This document shows positions 1 through 44,218 of a stretch of DNA of 64,000 nt, piece by piece. Under the pieces are notes generated by a model. It saw nothing but the letters and a program-made list of their open reading frames with translations. It was not told the origin of the DNA and searched no databases. The first letter of the stretch is position 1, and the number at the start of each line of letters is the position of its first letter. The stretch is from positions 11,284,001 to 11,348,000 of the forward strand of contig CAVNZM010000006.1 of NCBI GenBank assembly GCA_963693365.1, given 5' to 3'. The translations under genes were made by a program, and so were the position numbers. The DNA is from Amoebidium appalachense. Its lineage: Eukaryota > Ichthyosporea.

Positions 1-10984
<10,984 letters not shown>

Positions 10985-10992
<8 letters not shown>

Positions 10993-11110
10993 CCTTATAT
11001 GGCTGACGCAGGCCGGAAATAGCCTTATATGACTGGTACAGGCCTGAAATAGGCTTATATGGCTGGTACAGGCATGAAATAGCCTTATATGGCTAGTAGA
11101 GGTCTTGAAT
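10985..11110. repeat. 31-bp minisatellite, four copies
   Basis: The unit GAAATAGCCTTATATGGCTG followed by about 11 bases is repeated with substitutions. The first copy overlaps the TAG stop codon of the VPS9 gene, so the repeat supplies that gene's termination codon. Confidence 0.8.
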
Positions 11111-11846
11111 AATCATACATAATCATCCCCATAATGATATGGCTGCTAAGGGCTATAAGTAGGAATGTATGGCTGGTGGCTGCCATCACTATACGTAGCG
11201 AAGGATGTGTATCACGTGGGTTCTACATGTACAGTGTTCGCGATGCTGAACCTGCCGCAGCTGCAGGGCATTAGGGGGGCTGGTCTGCTCGTTTTGTAAA
11301 TAGTACCGAGGTGACTGGGCCCCCAAGTCTGATGGTGTGATGCTTTGTATGCATGGGCGGGGAATGGGGATGGTGTTAGGAGTGCAGGCACATGCACTAA
11401 TGTGACGGAATGTATGCCCACCACTGCACCACCTCTAGTATGCCACTGCGCCTGCAGCAGGCACCATGTGTGCCAGTGCCCAGGGTCCACACACATGGCG
11501 TAAGACAGGCCGCCAGGGGACTGTCTTCGTTTAGTCAATACATATCCATCGTTAATTACCTCAGCATGGTACAGGATGTAGGTCGAATCTAGTGAAGGTG
11601 AGCTTCATGTTGCACTAACGATATAACAGGCTAGCCCAATCAGTAAGAGCAACTAAATATTAATATATGTATGTACAGGTCAGCACCCTGGGTGGTGCCA
11701 AATAAATCTACTTTCAATCAGTCGGCCCCCTGCCCCTGATTGCTGTGTTGCTGGTGCGCATGCACACCTCTTGCACTGTGTACCCTTCCTGTGTCTTTGA
11801 TCCATTCATACCGTGCTACCACACGTACCTACCATGCTGATCCATT
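11111..11846. other. Convergent intergenic region
   Basis: Non-repetitive DNA between the ends of the + strand VPS9 gene and the - strand histidine phosphatase gene. I see no convincing coding or RNA gene. Both 3' UTRs should lie here. Confidence 0.6.
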
Positions 11847-12356
11847 TCAGAGTGAAGTGAGCCCGCCCCACACGACCCGAATCGAATCCGGATCGACCCG
11901 ATACATGACCCGGCCCGCATGGCTGGCCCGCTTGATGGTCAGCACCAGGATGCCGCAGTTGGCCAGCTTCTGCCGTGCAGCCGGGTGATTGGCCGTGTGG
12001 GGCAGATAGGCCGCTAGCAGCAGCCGCAGATACAGAGAGTGGCCTCCACCAACAACCACTGTGCCCTCGGGCCGTGCAAACATGTACTCGGCAAACGTCT
12101 GGTGTGTGTGTGTGCATGTGTGTGTGCGTGTGTGTGTGTGTGTGTGTACGTGTGTGTGTGTACATATGTGTGTGTGTGTGTGTGCGTGTGCGTGTGTGTG
12201 CGCGCGCGCGCGAGCGCATGCGCGAAAGTGTGTATGTGTCTGCGCGCGCTGTGTGTGTGTGTGTTTGTGTGGTTCTGTGTGGGCCCGTGCGTGCGAGAAA
12301 GTGTGTGTGTGTATTTGTGTGCGTGTGTGTATGTGGATGCGCGTGTGCGTGCATGC

Positions 12357-12392
<36 letters not shown>

Positions 12393-13957
12393 TTGTTTTT
12401 GTGTGCGGGTGTCAGGTTGTGTGCATGGCTGGAGTTGTACAGCGTGTATCACGGGGCCTTTATGTGTATGTGTACCTGCTGGCCTTGAAGGGTGGGCAGG
12501 GGGCTTGTGGTTACCACTAGATATGCATACCAACCTCCCCCCCCCCCCCCCTCCCCCCCCCCCCCCCCCCCCCCCACACACACACACCCACCCACTCACC
12601 CAACCGCACGGACCGTGCAACCAAAGAAAAAGGAATGAAAATAAAACACCCGGCCACATGACCGTTAAGTGTTCTAGGCAGGTGTGTACAAGGTGGTGCA
12701 CTAGGGAAGCTATGCAAAGACACGGCACCCTGCCATGCCAGCAGGCACACAGCACCCTGCCATGCTAGCAGGCACACAGCACCCTGCCATGCTAGCAGGC
12801 ACACAGCACCCTGCCATGCTAGCAGGCACACAGCACCCTGCCATGCTAGCAGACACATGGCCTACCTGGACCCTGTGCATGGCCGTGCATGCCCAGTCTT
12901 TGGTGCCCGTGTTCATCTCCAGCCCGTACAGCCTGGTAGCATCAAGGCTTCCCCACAGATACTGCACACGTGGTTAGCACATGCACACGCCATCCACATG
13001 CCTCATACACGTGCATGGTCCTATGCTGCAGATCGAGGATGGCGGCGCCGGCCGGAGGGTGTGACAGTCAGCCAATCAGCAGCACGGGCAGTGTATGGCC
13101 TTGAACTGGAATGGGGATGGCTGGTGGTGGTTCAAGGGGGAGGGGGGGGGGGGGGGGGGAGGGGGGGAGGGGGTTGATAGGCAGGCACACACCTTGTGCC
13201 AGACGGGCAGGGCCGGGGCTTCATGTTTGGGGGTGAGGGCGATGGTGTCTGGGTTGCGGCTGGCCTCCTGCAGACACGACAGCACATGCAGGGGCTCCAT
13301 GGTGCCGTGCAGATGGTCCTGCAGCACAAGGCTGGGGCGGTGTGGGTGTGAGCACCTGTGATTGTGTGTGTGTGGGTGCCCTTTGGTGCATGTGCGCTTG
13401 CAATGATTTCGGGAAGGCGTGATGGGGGGGGGGGGGGGGGGGAGGGGAAGGGAAGGAGGGAAGGAAGGGGGGGGAGGGAGGGGTCCAGGCTAGAAGCATA
13501 TGGGAAACAGTGTCTGCATGCATTTTACGCTCCAATTCATAGTGCATGAGGACGGTAAGGTGACGAGAGCAGGCACGGGCACACCTTCATGCCTGCACAT
13601 GCACACATGCACTAGGTGTGCAACCAAAACAAAACCAGCTACGTACAGGCTTATGGGACACATGCAGGCAGACGTCAAGCGGTGGATTTGCACTGAGGAT
13701 GGCCAGGACCCCCTCCCCCCCCCCACAAAAAAAAAAAGAAAGAGAGAAGGAAAGAAAGAAACGAGAACGAAATTCCAACTACATGCAAATGAAGCGTCGC
13801 TAGTATCAAAGGCGGAGGGGAGGGCGGGAGGGGGAGAAGGTTGTTGTTGTTGTTTCTACTAACCATGCTGTAGCTATGGAGCGTCTCAGATTCGAACACA
13901 CCAACACAGACGGGGGGCTGCCCTTGTCTCCAAGCAGCAGCTGCTGCAGGCCCCGGT

Positions 13958-13990
<33 letters not shown>

Positions 13991-14278
13991 ACATGTATGC
14001 CTGAGGTCTGGGCGTGTTGAAGTAACGGTTATCCGATGTCACACAATCGCGTATTTTTTGGCCAAGACCTCCCCCCCCCCCACCCACCACCACACCTTGC
14101 ATCCCTTCTTTCCCATCTGGCCACCATGACCCCAGGCCCTTAAACTCACAGCAGACCAAGAGGAATGGCGGCACATCAACGGACCCATGGCTGCCCATAA
14201 GTACTCAGGTACCCGTCATGTGTGGGCTTGTACGCAGGTGCACCAGAGCTTGCGTATGTGCATGCCTGTGTGTGTGTG

Positions 14279-14312
<34 letters not shown>

Positions 14313-14394
14313 CGAGTGTGACGGTGTGTGTGTGTGCTTGAAGGTGCATGTGTGTGTATTTGAGTCTACATGTGTGCCTCTATGTGTGTGTGTC

Positions 14395-14469
<75 letters not shown>

Positions 14470-15810
14470 CTCAAGCACATGGCCACCCACCGGCAGCTGG
14501 CCATTCCTTAGCACTTCCCTCAGGGCCAGGGCCTGTGCAATGCCGTGCTCACTGCCGGGCCGAATCGGGTCGGTCAGTAACAGCCAACAACTGTGTGCCG
14601 GACAGTACATTTTGTGTGTGTTGTGTGTGTCTGTTCCTTTTTCTTCTTTTGTGTGTATGTATGTGTGTGTGGGTGGGTGGGTGTGTGGGTGGGTGGTTGG
14701 GTCGGGGGAGGCCAGGTGAAAAATGACAGCGGGAGATTCAGGAAGCAGCCACCAGGAGGCTTACAAGGAGCACACACGGACACACGACAGCCCTAACTGT
14801 ACACAGTGCTTGGTGTCTGTGTGGTCCGCGGACAGGAAAAGCCCGCAATTATAGTTAAGTGGAGTATGGGTGGGTGAGTGTCCCCTAACTGGGTGGGGGA
14901 GAAGGGGGGGGGGGGGGGGGGGGGGGGGGGAGGGGGGAGGGGGGGTACAACTCACCTTAGGGGGGAGTCGAACAGCAGTGAGTCACAGCCGGCCATCAGC
15001 AATATCTCCCTTACTGCCGCACGGCCGAGCCGCCACAGCAACCCTGGGCCCCACCCACGGTTGAAGATCTGGGGTAGGGTGGGGTGGGGTGAGGGTGGGG
15101 GGGGGGGGGGGGGGGGGGAGGGGGGGGGGGGGGGGGGGGGGGGAGGGAAGGAATGAGCTAGTGTTGTCATAGTGTGTGCTAAAATATATGTGCAACGAGT
15201 GGAAGTCTTATGTGTGTGAGAGGAAAGGGCCAAACACAACGTTTAGATGCAGAAAATGTTGAGAGAGTGCCTTAGAACCATTAGCAAGGACATAACATAT
15301 AGCTGCCCCTAGTGCAGTGTGTGTGTGTGCATGTGTGCCTTCTTCCATGGATGTGTTGGTTTTTGTGTTTGTTTGTGTGTGCGTGTGTTTGGTGTATGTA
15401 TGTGCGTGCGTGTGTGCGCGCGCGTGTGTGCATGTGCATATATGGATAAGTGTGTAACTCAGAGCCCGTGTGTGTGTTCGCCAGCTTCCACACATGCCCA
15501 TGTGTGATGCATGTGAGTGATAATCCGAATTGCGTACACCCACCTCGTTCCACTCGCTCTCTCCGTGGCGTATAAACACCAGCGTCTTCTCTTGTCCCTC
15601 TTCGTCCTTTATCATATCCGCGTCAGGTGGCAGTTTCCCCTGCCAGTCCTTTGAGAACAGCACCTGCAGTGTGCTTGTGCCCACCAAGCGCACACGGAAC
15701 AGCACAGCCTCAAGCGTGCTGGGCCGCAGCAGCACCGCAAGTGCTAGCGCACCAGCACCCACCAGCAAAGGCGGTAGTGCGCCGTGGTAAGACATCAAAG
15801 AGCGTGCCAT
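11847..15810 (-). CDS. Membrane-anchored histidine phosphatase (phosphoglycerate mutase-like superfamily)
   Basis: Seven exons on the complement, in transcript order: 15810-15544, 15068-14956, 14551-14491, 13958-13864, 13331-13193, 12961-12866, 12098-11847 (TGA). All phases close, giving 340 residues. The superfamily removes phosphate through a phospho-histidine intermediate. The RHG motif is at residues 81-83 ([13 protein letters not shown]) and the second catalytic His is in [12 protein letters not shown] (about 277). Also visible are the supporting-Arg segment [10 protein letters not shown] and [10 protein letters not shown]. Residues 12-28 ([17 protein letters not shown]) form a likely N-terminal membrane anchor. 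Similar proteins occur in several protist groups; no substrate can be inferred. The ATG at 15810 was chosen as the first Met before the hydrophobic segment. It is divergent from the DHHC gene at 16290. Confidence 0.85.
12727..12862. repeat. 27-bp minisatellite, five copies
   Basis: The unit GCAGGCACACAGCACCCTGC plus CATGCTA is nearly identical in each copy. It begins just downstream (in transcript sense) of the histidine phosphatase donor at 12866. Confidence 0.9.
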
Positions 15811-15866
15811 GTTGGCGGCATAACAGCCGCAGGTAGGGGAGAGTGAGGGCGGGAGGGGGGGGGGGG

Positions 15867-15901
<35 letters not shown>

Positions 15902-16289
15902 GGGGGGGGGAGGGGGGGGGGGGGGGGGGGAGGGTTGGGGGAGGGGGGGGAGATTATAACTGAGAGGTAGGGGTTGAGGATCGTGTGTGTGTATGCGTAT
16001 GTATGTGTCTGTGTGCAAGGGGACTCCAACTGCTTGTAAGGAAAGGACACTAGCAGGCCAGGTCAAGCAAAAACTGCCGCGAACACCCGTTTGCATGACT
16101 GAAGAGATGTGGTGCGTTTTTGAATTGTGCGCCAACTGCAAGCCATCGCCCCAATCTGACTGGCTGTGCCCTCACCAGGAGGCAGCCTGAGACACACAGG
16201 CAGACAGACGCTGCATCCAAGGTCTCCGCAAGTGACAGACGCGTCACGCCACACAGCACACACAGGGCACGTATGCACGCACAGCGACC
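15811..16289. promoter_or_regulatory. Divergent intergenic/promoter region
   Basis: Only about 480 bp separates the start codons of the histidine phosphatase (-) and the ankyrin-DHHC gene (+). It holds poly-G/GA low complexity (15850-15950) and a CCAAT-like element near 16150. Shared promoter function is inferred from geometry only. Confidence 0.4.
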
Positions 16290-25384
<9,095 letters not shown>

Positions 25385-26017
25385 AGGGCATGTATGGGTG
25401 CACATGGCATGAATGGTATCCGAGTATGCCTGCAATGGCTGCATGGCAAATGAAATTCGTGGAAGCCAGGGGCTGTGTGGAGGGGATGGCTTGCACCGTA
25501 GTTGCATGAATGAGCGGGGGTGAATGAATGATTAAGTGATGTCTGTTAGATTAACCCGACGAGGGGTGGGGGCCTGGGCCCCGGCCAGTAAATGGGCCAC
25601 TTAGAGATTCATGGTCTGAGCACAGTGTGGTGTCAGATGGTGGGGAGGGGAAAGGTCGGTGTGCACGTGTGCACTGCACACATAAGGCCTTGAACACTTG
25701 TTTTATCAATTGAGTGAATACATGGAGGGTGGCGTGGCACCCACATTAGTCCCTTTTATGTGCCATCGGGTGTGGTGCTTGAGGATGCATATGTCTCTAC
25801 TCTACATGTGCCATTGCATATACTACAGATGCCTACGTGCCCCACCAGTCCAGTCATTCGTGCTGAAGTATCAAAAGGGCCCACAGCCTGCTGTGGCCCA
25901 CATACACCTAATATGAGCTATTACTTGTGCCCTCTATGTAGTGTGCCGTGCATGGCCTCAGACCAACTACAGTGTCATCATACAAAGCCTCATCTATTTG
26001 GTGTGCTGTGCATAGAG
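25385..26017. other. Convergent intergenic region between ankyrin-DHHC and RAD54B
   Basis: About 630 bp of non-repetitive DNA between two stop codons on opposite strands. I see no further gene. No canonical AATAAA was noticed on either strand. Confidence 0.6.
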
Positions 26018-37501
<11,484 letters not shown>

Positions 37502-38329
37502 CTTGTACTGTGAGAGTGTGTTGACTCTTGGGTCATTCTACTTGCATGCGAGCGTGTGTACTGTTTTGCGTTTCTGTGTTCGGTGCCTGTAAGTAATGCA
37601 CTCCTATGTCCCCCGTTATTTGTTTGCCTATCTTTAAGGGTGCCTCCTACAAGCTCCGTTTTCATGCAGCTCACTGGGGGCTAAAGCTGAGATGTATTAT
37701 GCCAGTGGGTGCTGTGGGCCCGTGGGCCTGTGACTGTGAGCTACGTGGCACCAGCTGGCACCAGCTAGCTGCGAGCACCATGGCCAGGCTCCAAATCAGT
37801 GGATCTAAGATATTTCCCGCCAAAATCTATTCCTTGTTCCTGATTGGCTATTCGTTTCTACTATGCCATCATGAGTCATATATCTTGCACCATAGTAGGC
37901 TATCATCAAGGCTTGCACAGTGTTTTGATCATTCCGGAGTCTCTCGGATCATCATGACGTAGGCCAACCGCCTTTGGTGCTTTCTAAACAGCGGTGAACG
38001 TACATGTGCATGTATGTATGTGTGGAGGTGGAGGTGGGTGGGTGGGTGGGTGGGTTGGCGGGTGGGAAGGAAGGGAGGGAGGAAGGGAAGTCGGAGGGAG
38101 CTCGGGAGGCCTGGGGGGGGGGGGGGGGGAGGGGAGGGGGGGGGGGGGGAGGGGGGAGGAAGGGGGGAGGGGGGAGGGGGCCAGGGGCACCAAGTGCCCT
38201 CGGAGCTCGGGCTGGGGCACGATCAGTATGTACTGTGTGTTCGGTCACACTTACTAAATAGTAGGCTATTCCGAGGGGAAATCGGTTTTGAAACAGGGGT
38301 TATTCGAAAGGTGGAGAGGGGGAAGGGGG

Positions 38330-38392
<63 letters not shown>

Positions 38393-38914
38393 GGGGTGCT
38401 TTCTTTGGTCCCCCCACCCCACTTTCGACGGTACACGTGGGTCCTCCCCCCCCCCTCCCCCCACCGCATGTACAACCCCCCCCCAGCCTTTCCCCCCCGA
38501 GAATTGGATGGGGACCCGCTCACCCCTCCGGCTAGCAGGGAAAGGGAGGCAAACCCACCACCCGCCTAAGTAGGTCGGTCCTTAGGGCGGGTATCCGCTG
38601 GGAGGGGCGGGTTTCATCGGGACCCCGGGTGGGTGGGCCGGGTGGGTGGGTGGGGGTGGGGGGGGGGGGTCCATGTGGCCACCTCATGGCCACAGGCTGC
38701 CATGACTACATCAGATATCATGCATATGATTGGCAATGTGAGCACGAGTAGAAACGGTCTACATGTGCATTCCCAAAGAGCAAACATTACAGCGCTCACA
38801 GGCTTGGTCACTTGAAACTCAGATACACACCACAGTTATCCTCCCCCCCTTCCCCCGAATTCCAGGCCTGGGCGAACGGGGCCCGTCTTGGCAGCCTGTG
38901 GGGTGGCCACGTGG

Positions 38915-38961
<47 letters not shown>

Positions 38962-39200
38962 GAGCTCCCCGGCCCCCGCTCCCCTCCCCCTCCTCTATTC
39001 TCGCGACAGAACGCGCACACAGGACATTTTCACATGTATGTATTTCACGCACACACTTCGAAGGTTTGTGTGGTACAATGTACAAACCAGCGTTGCAGCA
39101 CCTGCACATGTACCTGCATGCACCACACACGTCGAATTTCACCTAACACAACGCACACAACACTGCACAGTGAGCACGCTCGGTGCTCCCGATAATTTTT
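37502..39200. other. Upstream region of RAD54B, low complexity
   Basis: It begins with about 450 bp of ordinary sequence that should contain the RAD54B promoter. G/A-rich, poly-G (38335-38390) and poly-C (38920-38958) tracts follow. I see no gene. Confidence 0.6.
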
Positions 39201-40103
39201 GAAGCCCTGATCGTAACGACAATATGTTGGTTAGTGAGCCTCGGGTCAAGTGTTATACCTTGAAGGCATGTGTCTGTTGTACAATGACATCATGGGCAGG
39301 GTGGTCTCCGAAGAAGAAAGTTGTACAAGTTGCAGCTAAAATTCGTGTCTGTTTACCATTAACCGTTGTCACTGGTGAATGCATGGCGGTGGTGCTTTGG
39401 GCCCTCAGAGCACATCTTGTTTTCATCTGGGCCATGAAGTCAGGGGAGAAGCTGGAAATCAGGTGAGACACACAAAACACATGTGGACAGAAGATAAGAA
39501 GACGGGGGTGTGGTGGCCATGGGTGGGGGATTCTAAAAATCTTTCGTCAAGACCCATCAGATAGAGATAACAAGGATAACACACGGTCGGACGTTGCATC
39601 GGCAACAAGAAGGTTTTTTATTCGAGAATTCCTTTTGGTTGGGCTACGGCCTGGATTAGAACAGAGACTTGTACCAGCAGTGTTAACCCTTAACCCTGAC
39701 AAATCCTCCTTTTAATGCACCAACGAACGCATGTGATGTTCTCTAAGTACAAAAATGCACAACATGTGCTTCAAACTAGTGGGAAATACATACATACATG
39801 CCCGCGTCAGATCTGAACCGTCATCATTCAACTATCAACAAACTCAATTACTATTAATACTTTCAATTTTCACTGAGATTGACTCCGGCAGGCGAGTCTC
39901 ACAGAACATTCGGGTTTTCAGGTTGCCTTTTCAAAAAGGCAGGCCAAAATATTTCCATAAAAGAAGAAGCATATATCTTCAAAGTGTATCGCATTTTGTA
40001 AGAACATGTATAAGAATACTTGACGAGTCTCCAAATCCGGCCATAATTCGCGTCTTCACGTTTCTTCACGGTGTTCCCGCCTATTGACTTCAGCCACAGA
40101 GCT

Positions 40104-40733
40104 TTAGCACACGAGGAGGCCGACTTTCGACTCTGCCCATGCCCGTAGGTTGAACTGCCTGACTGCGTCCCACGAGTACACGCACACCTCGGCGCCTGTC
40201 GTTGTCATAGCAAAAAGCTCAGCAGGAATCTTTACAGCGTCGCTTGTGTTGGCACGGACACAACAAACGGTGCAATGATTGCACAGCTCAAACCGCCGTG
40301 GACCTGTGCCTATTTGCTGAAGCAGGCGCCAATGTTTTCGGTGGGCTGAGGAAGGTGCGTGGCCCACGGGCACAGACACCAGGCCTGCATGCACATTCTC
40401 GGGATCCAGCGCATAGAAATCTTCGCTTTGTGTCGACGTGGGTGGCTGTGTAAACGACCCACGGGGAAACTTGCCCACCGGTGTGTGGCAGTCCATAGTC
40501 ACAAAGTTAGCTGACTGGCGACGCTGATTAAACCGCATTTTTGCCGAGTAAAGAGGGATCACAGTGAGAAAAATGTGATGCACATTGACACCGGGATGAA
40601 CCTTTTCTTCCGTTTGAAGACAACTTGTGTCATATAGAAGGCCCAAAAAATTCTGAATCACATGCAAAAGTGCGATGCTGGTTTTATAGGTTTTGGTGTT
40701 GGTATCAGATATCACTACATAATTCGTCATCAT
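40104..40733 (-). CDS. Unrecognised intronless ORF, 209 codons
   Basis: A single uninterrupted - strand frame from ATG at 40733 to a stop at 40104, with ordinary amino-acid composition and no repeats. It has no signal peptide or clear membrane segment. A Cys/His cluster (CNHCTVCC) lies near residue 155, but I recognise no family. TATA-like AT-rich DNA (TTAATTATATATACTG) lies about 230 bases upstream near 40960. It is unlike the intron-dense neighbours and could be a mobile-element remnant, a recent gene or a chance ORF. Confidence 0.35.
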   Translation of the reverse strand: MMTNYVVISDTNTKTYKTSIALLHVIQNFLGLLYDTSCLQTEEKVHPGVNVHHIFLTVIPLYSAKMRFNQRRQSANFVTMDCHTPVGKFPRGSFTQPPTSTQSEDFYALDPENVHAGLVSVPVGHAPSSAHRKHWRLLQQIGTGPRRFELCNHCTVCCVRANTSDAVKIPAELFAMTTTGAEVCVYSWDAVRQFNLRAWAESKVGLLVC

Positions 40734-41710
40734 ATTTGACTTGGCTGACCCACAACCAATCGCTACAGCCTATGGTACATGATCTGAAGAATTTTGAGTG
40801 ACTCTACAAAACAACCAGCATGATGCTTAACCAATCAACAAATACACTTGCACAAAGGTTTGAGCCAAAGATCGACTTTAAGGTTCTTTTCATTTCAAGT
40901 TCTTTATATTTGTAATGCAACCATCTAGGTAATTAGCTGTGTGTTAATGGATTTATTAATTATATATACTGCTGTTTGCCATATAAACCGCTCGTAATCA
41001 CCTCTAGGCTAACAAACAAAGAGTCACGGAATGGCTTTGCCACCGGGATCCCACACATTTTCGATTGGTTTACCTAATTGGACCACGAATCAGAGCAATT
41101 TGCCTGGACATGCTTTTTTCCTAAATGTACTCCAATCCCATTCAAGGTCCTTGGATTGTATTTCTAGGCGCATGATTTTTAACGTGCTGGGCGAACGACA
41201 TCCAATCAAATGCGTACTCATGTTTATGATTGTGGGAACTTCCGGAACCCAGGCCCCGGCGCCCGTTTAGCTCGATCACACACATTGTACATATGGAACG
41301 TAGCGATATTAAGCTGCCTAAAGCATAGCCAGGTTCTCAATTATGATATTACCTCTACTGAAAGCCTTCTTTGTACATTCTTTTTTTCCGAATTCGAAGG
41401 GCTGGTGCATCCGGCGAACCGCCAAATCTCCTGCGGCTTTTGCCGCTCGGTTTTATTGGTACACCGTCGATAAAATACTAATACTAATTATAACTATTAT
41501 TAATATTAGATTGAATACATACTACTGTGTTTTTGAGGGCAAAAGAAGAGAGGCAATGAGGGGCCTCTTAGGGGAGTTGGGGGGGGGGGGGCTGAATCGA
41601 ACAGAGGTAGTAATAGTATGTAATGTACCCTACGTGGTACTGTACATACGTGCCGCGGCGCGCGTATGATATATGTACGCGTGTGTACAATATACATGCA
41701 TACAATGGGG

Positions 41711-41787
41711 TTTGGGGTTTACGCTGTTTACTCGAGGCAAAGAGAGACCATAGCCAGCTGCTTACTCGAGGCAAAGAGAGACCAGTC
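41711..41787 (+). repeat. Dispersed repeat with CTCGAGGCAAAGAGAGACCA core
   Basis: The core occurs twice here in tandem (about 41732 and 41766). The first copy with about 17 upstream bases (GGGGTTTACGCTGTTTA) is matched in inverted orientation at 54696-54733. A diverged third locus is at 47967-48005. Confidence 0.8.
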
Positions 41788-42166
41788 TCCGAATATGGGG
41801 GGAAAGTTTTGCTCGGAAGATCCCCTCAGCGGTATATCATGATCAAGCACCGTATGTACATGTCGGGTGATAATATATATCAGGGTTTTCTTACTAGTAC
41901 TCCCAGGCGAAGCACCATAAAGACTAAGAAAATCAATTATAATTAGTTGGGTCACTAGTACTAGTGATGGCTGATACAGTACAATTATTGCAGTACCGCA
42001 TAATGTACGTCTGTGTGTGATACGCTCTTTCTCCCTCATTCAATTTTTTTCTTCCGTTTCTACCTCACCCAAGCCTCCTGCCTTTTCCCTCACTCGAGTC
42101 ATGGCGGCAAGCAGCTGCGTACACAGCTGATCGATCGGCCCCGGGCCCCCGGCATGCGGGGCGTGA

Positions 42167-42174
42167 TGACGTCA
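42167..42174. promoter_or_regulatory. CRE-like palindrome TGACGTCA upstream of ISCA2
   Basis: A perfect 8-bp CRE/ATF palindrome lies 340 bp before the ISCA2 start codon in a GC-rich stretch. The assignment is by sequence only, and the same 8-mer occurs elsewhere in the window by chance (2847, and within the kinase exon near 51770). Confidence 0.3.
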
Positions 42175-42513
42175 TACACTGGTGTCATAGCCTATTCATG
42201 CTGTTGGTAGCTCACTTTGATCATAAAACAAGCATGACGCTGCTGAGTTGTGCTCCGGAGACGTACACCGTGACATAAACGAAGAGAGTTTTGGTGCTGG
42301 CACTGGAGAGCCTTGAGTCCCAACAGGAGACCCCCTACTCTGTCGTATACTACTGCCGCATACTGCGTACGGCAGTACGGGCATAGCGCAGCATAGAAGC
42401 ACTTGGTGTATTCCTGCAGCACATACGGGCATAGCAGGGCTGCCGAAGTGATAATTGTGGGGGGAAGGGGGGAGGATGTGGTGAGCTGTGCGCAGGTTAA
42501 AGTATAGTGCGTC

Positions 42514-43021
42514 ATGTTGCGTCACTTGGTACCGCGCTTGGGCGCACGCCCTGTGGCTGGACTTTGGAGGGGGGCAGCCGTGAGTGTGTCGAGGCAGCTG
42601 GCCACAGAGGCTGGGCCAGAGATACTCGTTACAGAGCGCTGTGCAAAGGTGCACCCCCCTGCCTGCTTGCTTGCTGCACCATAGCACCCTTTGGCACCAG
42701 CCTGGCAATATAGTGCCGCACATGCCGAGGCCTGCACGGGTGTGTGGTTGTGGAGGGTGCATGACACCACCAACGGGAGAAAGATGGGCAGAGAAAGTGA
42801 GGTAGAGTTTGGTGGCAAGGGGGCCTTGTGAAGGAGGGGGACTCAGAGGGTGCTCTAGAGGGAGCAAATAGGGGATTGCGCGCGCGTGCGTGGTTCTTTT
42901 ATTTAGGCTTTTTTTTTTTGGTGGCAGGGGGGAGGGAGGGGAGGGAGACGGAGTGGGGGGGGAAGGGGGAGGGGGGAGGCAAACGAGAGACACGCACACA
43001 CACGAGCACACACACAGAGAT

Positions 43022-43066
<45 letters not shown>

Positions 43067-43843
43067 AGGGAGAGAGAGTGGGGTTATGCCTCAAACATAT
43101 AAATCGTGATGTTTCTCAGTTGTCCCTCCCGTACGATGAAGAGAGAGAGAGATGTGGGGGGAGAAGGGGGGGGGGGGAGTGAGCGAGGGAGGGAGAGGGG
43201 GGGGGGGGGGGGGGGGGGGAAGAGAGAGAGAGAGAGAGAGAGAGGGAGGGAGGGAGGGAGAGAGGGATGTTAAACTTTAGATGTATTACAGGTGGATTTT
43301 CCCAGTTGTCCCTCCCGTACGTTGATTGTCATCCATGCACTTGTGCTCTTGCAGATCTTTTTGCCTGACCCATGATCTCTTCCCCCAGACCCCCCCCCCC
43401 CCCCCCCCTCCCTCCCTGGCGCTGTGGGTCTCCTTACCTCCCCTCCTTTCCTGCCTCCTTCTTTGCAGCATTCTCTTTTGTGCTTTCTACTTGCTGGGGT
43501 TTGGCTGGTAGCCCCCCTCGCCCCCTGTGCTTGTGTATTGGTGTTCTTTCGTAGTGTCCTTGTGTGTCTCCTCCCTCCCTCCCCCCTGTCCTGCCCCCCT
43601 CCCCCCCCCCCCTCCCCCTCCACTCCCCTCCCTCTGGCCACCCCCATCTCCCCCCCCCGCATCCTCCACATCCACTCCCCTTCCCCCGGCACGGGCTTGA
43701 TTTCAGTGTGCTCCGCTGTCTGTTTGTTTCCTTTTCCCTCGGGTGGCCCCATGCTTTCGGCCTCCACCCTCACCCACCCCTTTTGCCCTGTGGTGGCAGT
43801 ATGGACATTTTGCCGACCTTGCACACGAGCCACATGCATACAC

Positions 43844-43889
<46 letters not shown>

Positions 43890-44071
43890 TTTTTTCTCTG
43901 CCCCCCCCCTCACTTTGTCCCCTTCTCTCCCTCCCTCTTTCACTATTCCCCCCTCCTCCTCTCCCCCCCCCCTCCCCCCCAAACACCCCTTTCTCTCCCC
44001 CTCCCGTTATGCTTCTGTCTCTGCCTCGTGTTTCTTCCCGCCCCCCGCTCTCTCTTCCCTTTCTCTCTCAC

Positions 44072-44107
<36 letters not shown>

Positions 44108-44179
44108 CCCCCCCCCCCCCCCCCCCCCTCTCTCTCCCTCCCTCCCTCCCTCCCTTCCCCCCCCCCCTCCCCCCTCTCT

Positions 44180-44218
<39 letters not shown>

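Larger units (their letters stand above)
39201..42166. other. Low-repeat, AT-richer intergenic segment
   Basis: Composition changes sharply here: no long microsatellites and more A/T. Apart from the 209-codon ORF and the dispersed repeat at 41.7 kb I find nothing I can name. An inserted or older element is possible, but I found no terminal repeats. Confidence 0.55.

Noticed and set aside
39681-39700. Telomere-like TTAACCCTTAACCC
   Set aside because: Only two imperfect units; too short to mean a telomere or an interstitial telomeric array.
41031-41473. Short + strand frames of 79 and 87 codons
   Set aside because: No recognisable motif, overlapping frames and no splice partners; indistinguishable from chance.
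42192-42515. A - strand frame containing a CPYC-like motif upstream of ISCA2
   Set aside because: The motif comes from a local direct repeat (TACGGGCATAGC twice). There is no family match, and the frame overlaps the ISCA2 promoter and start on the other strand.
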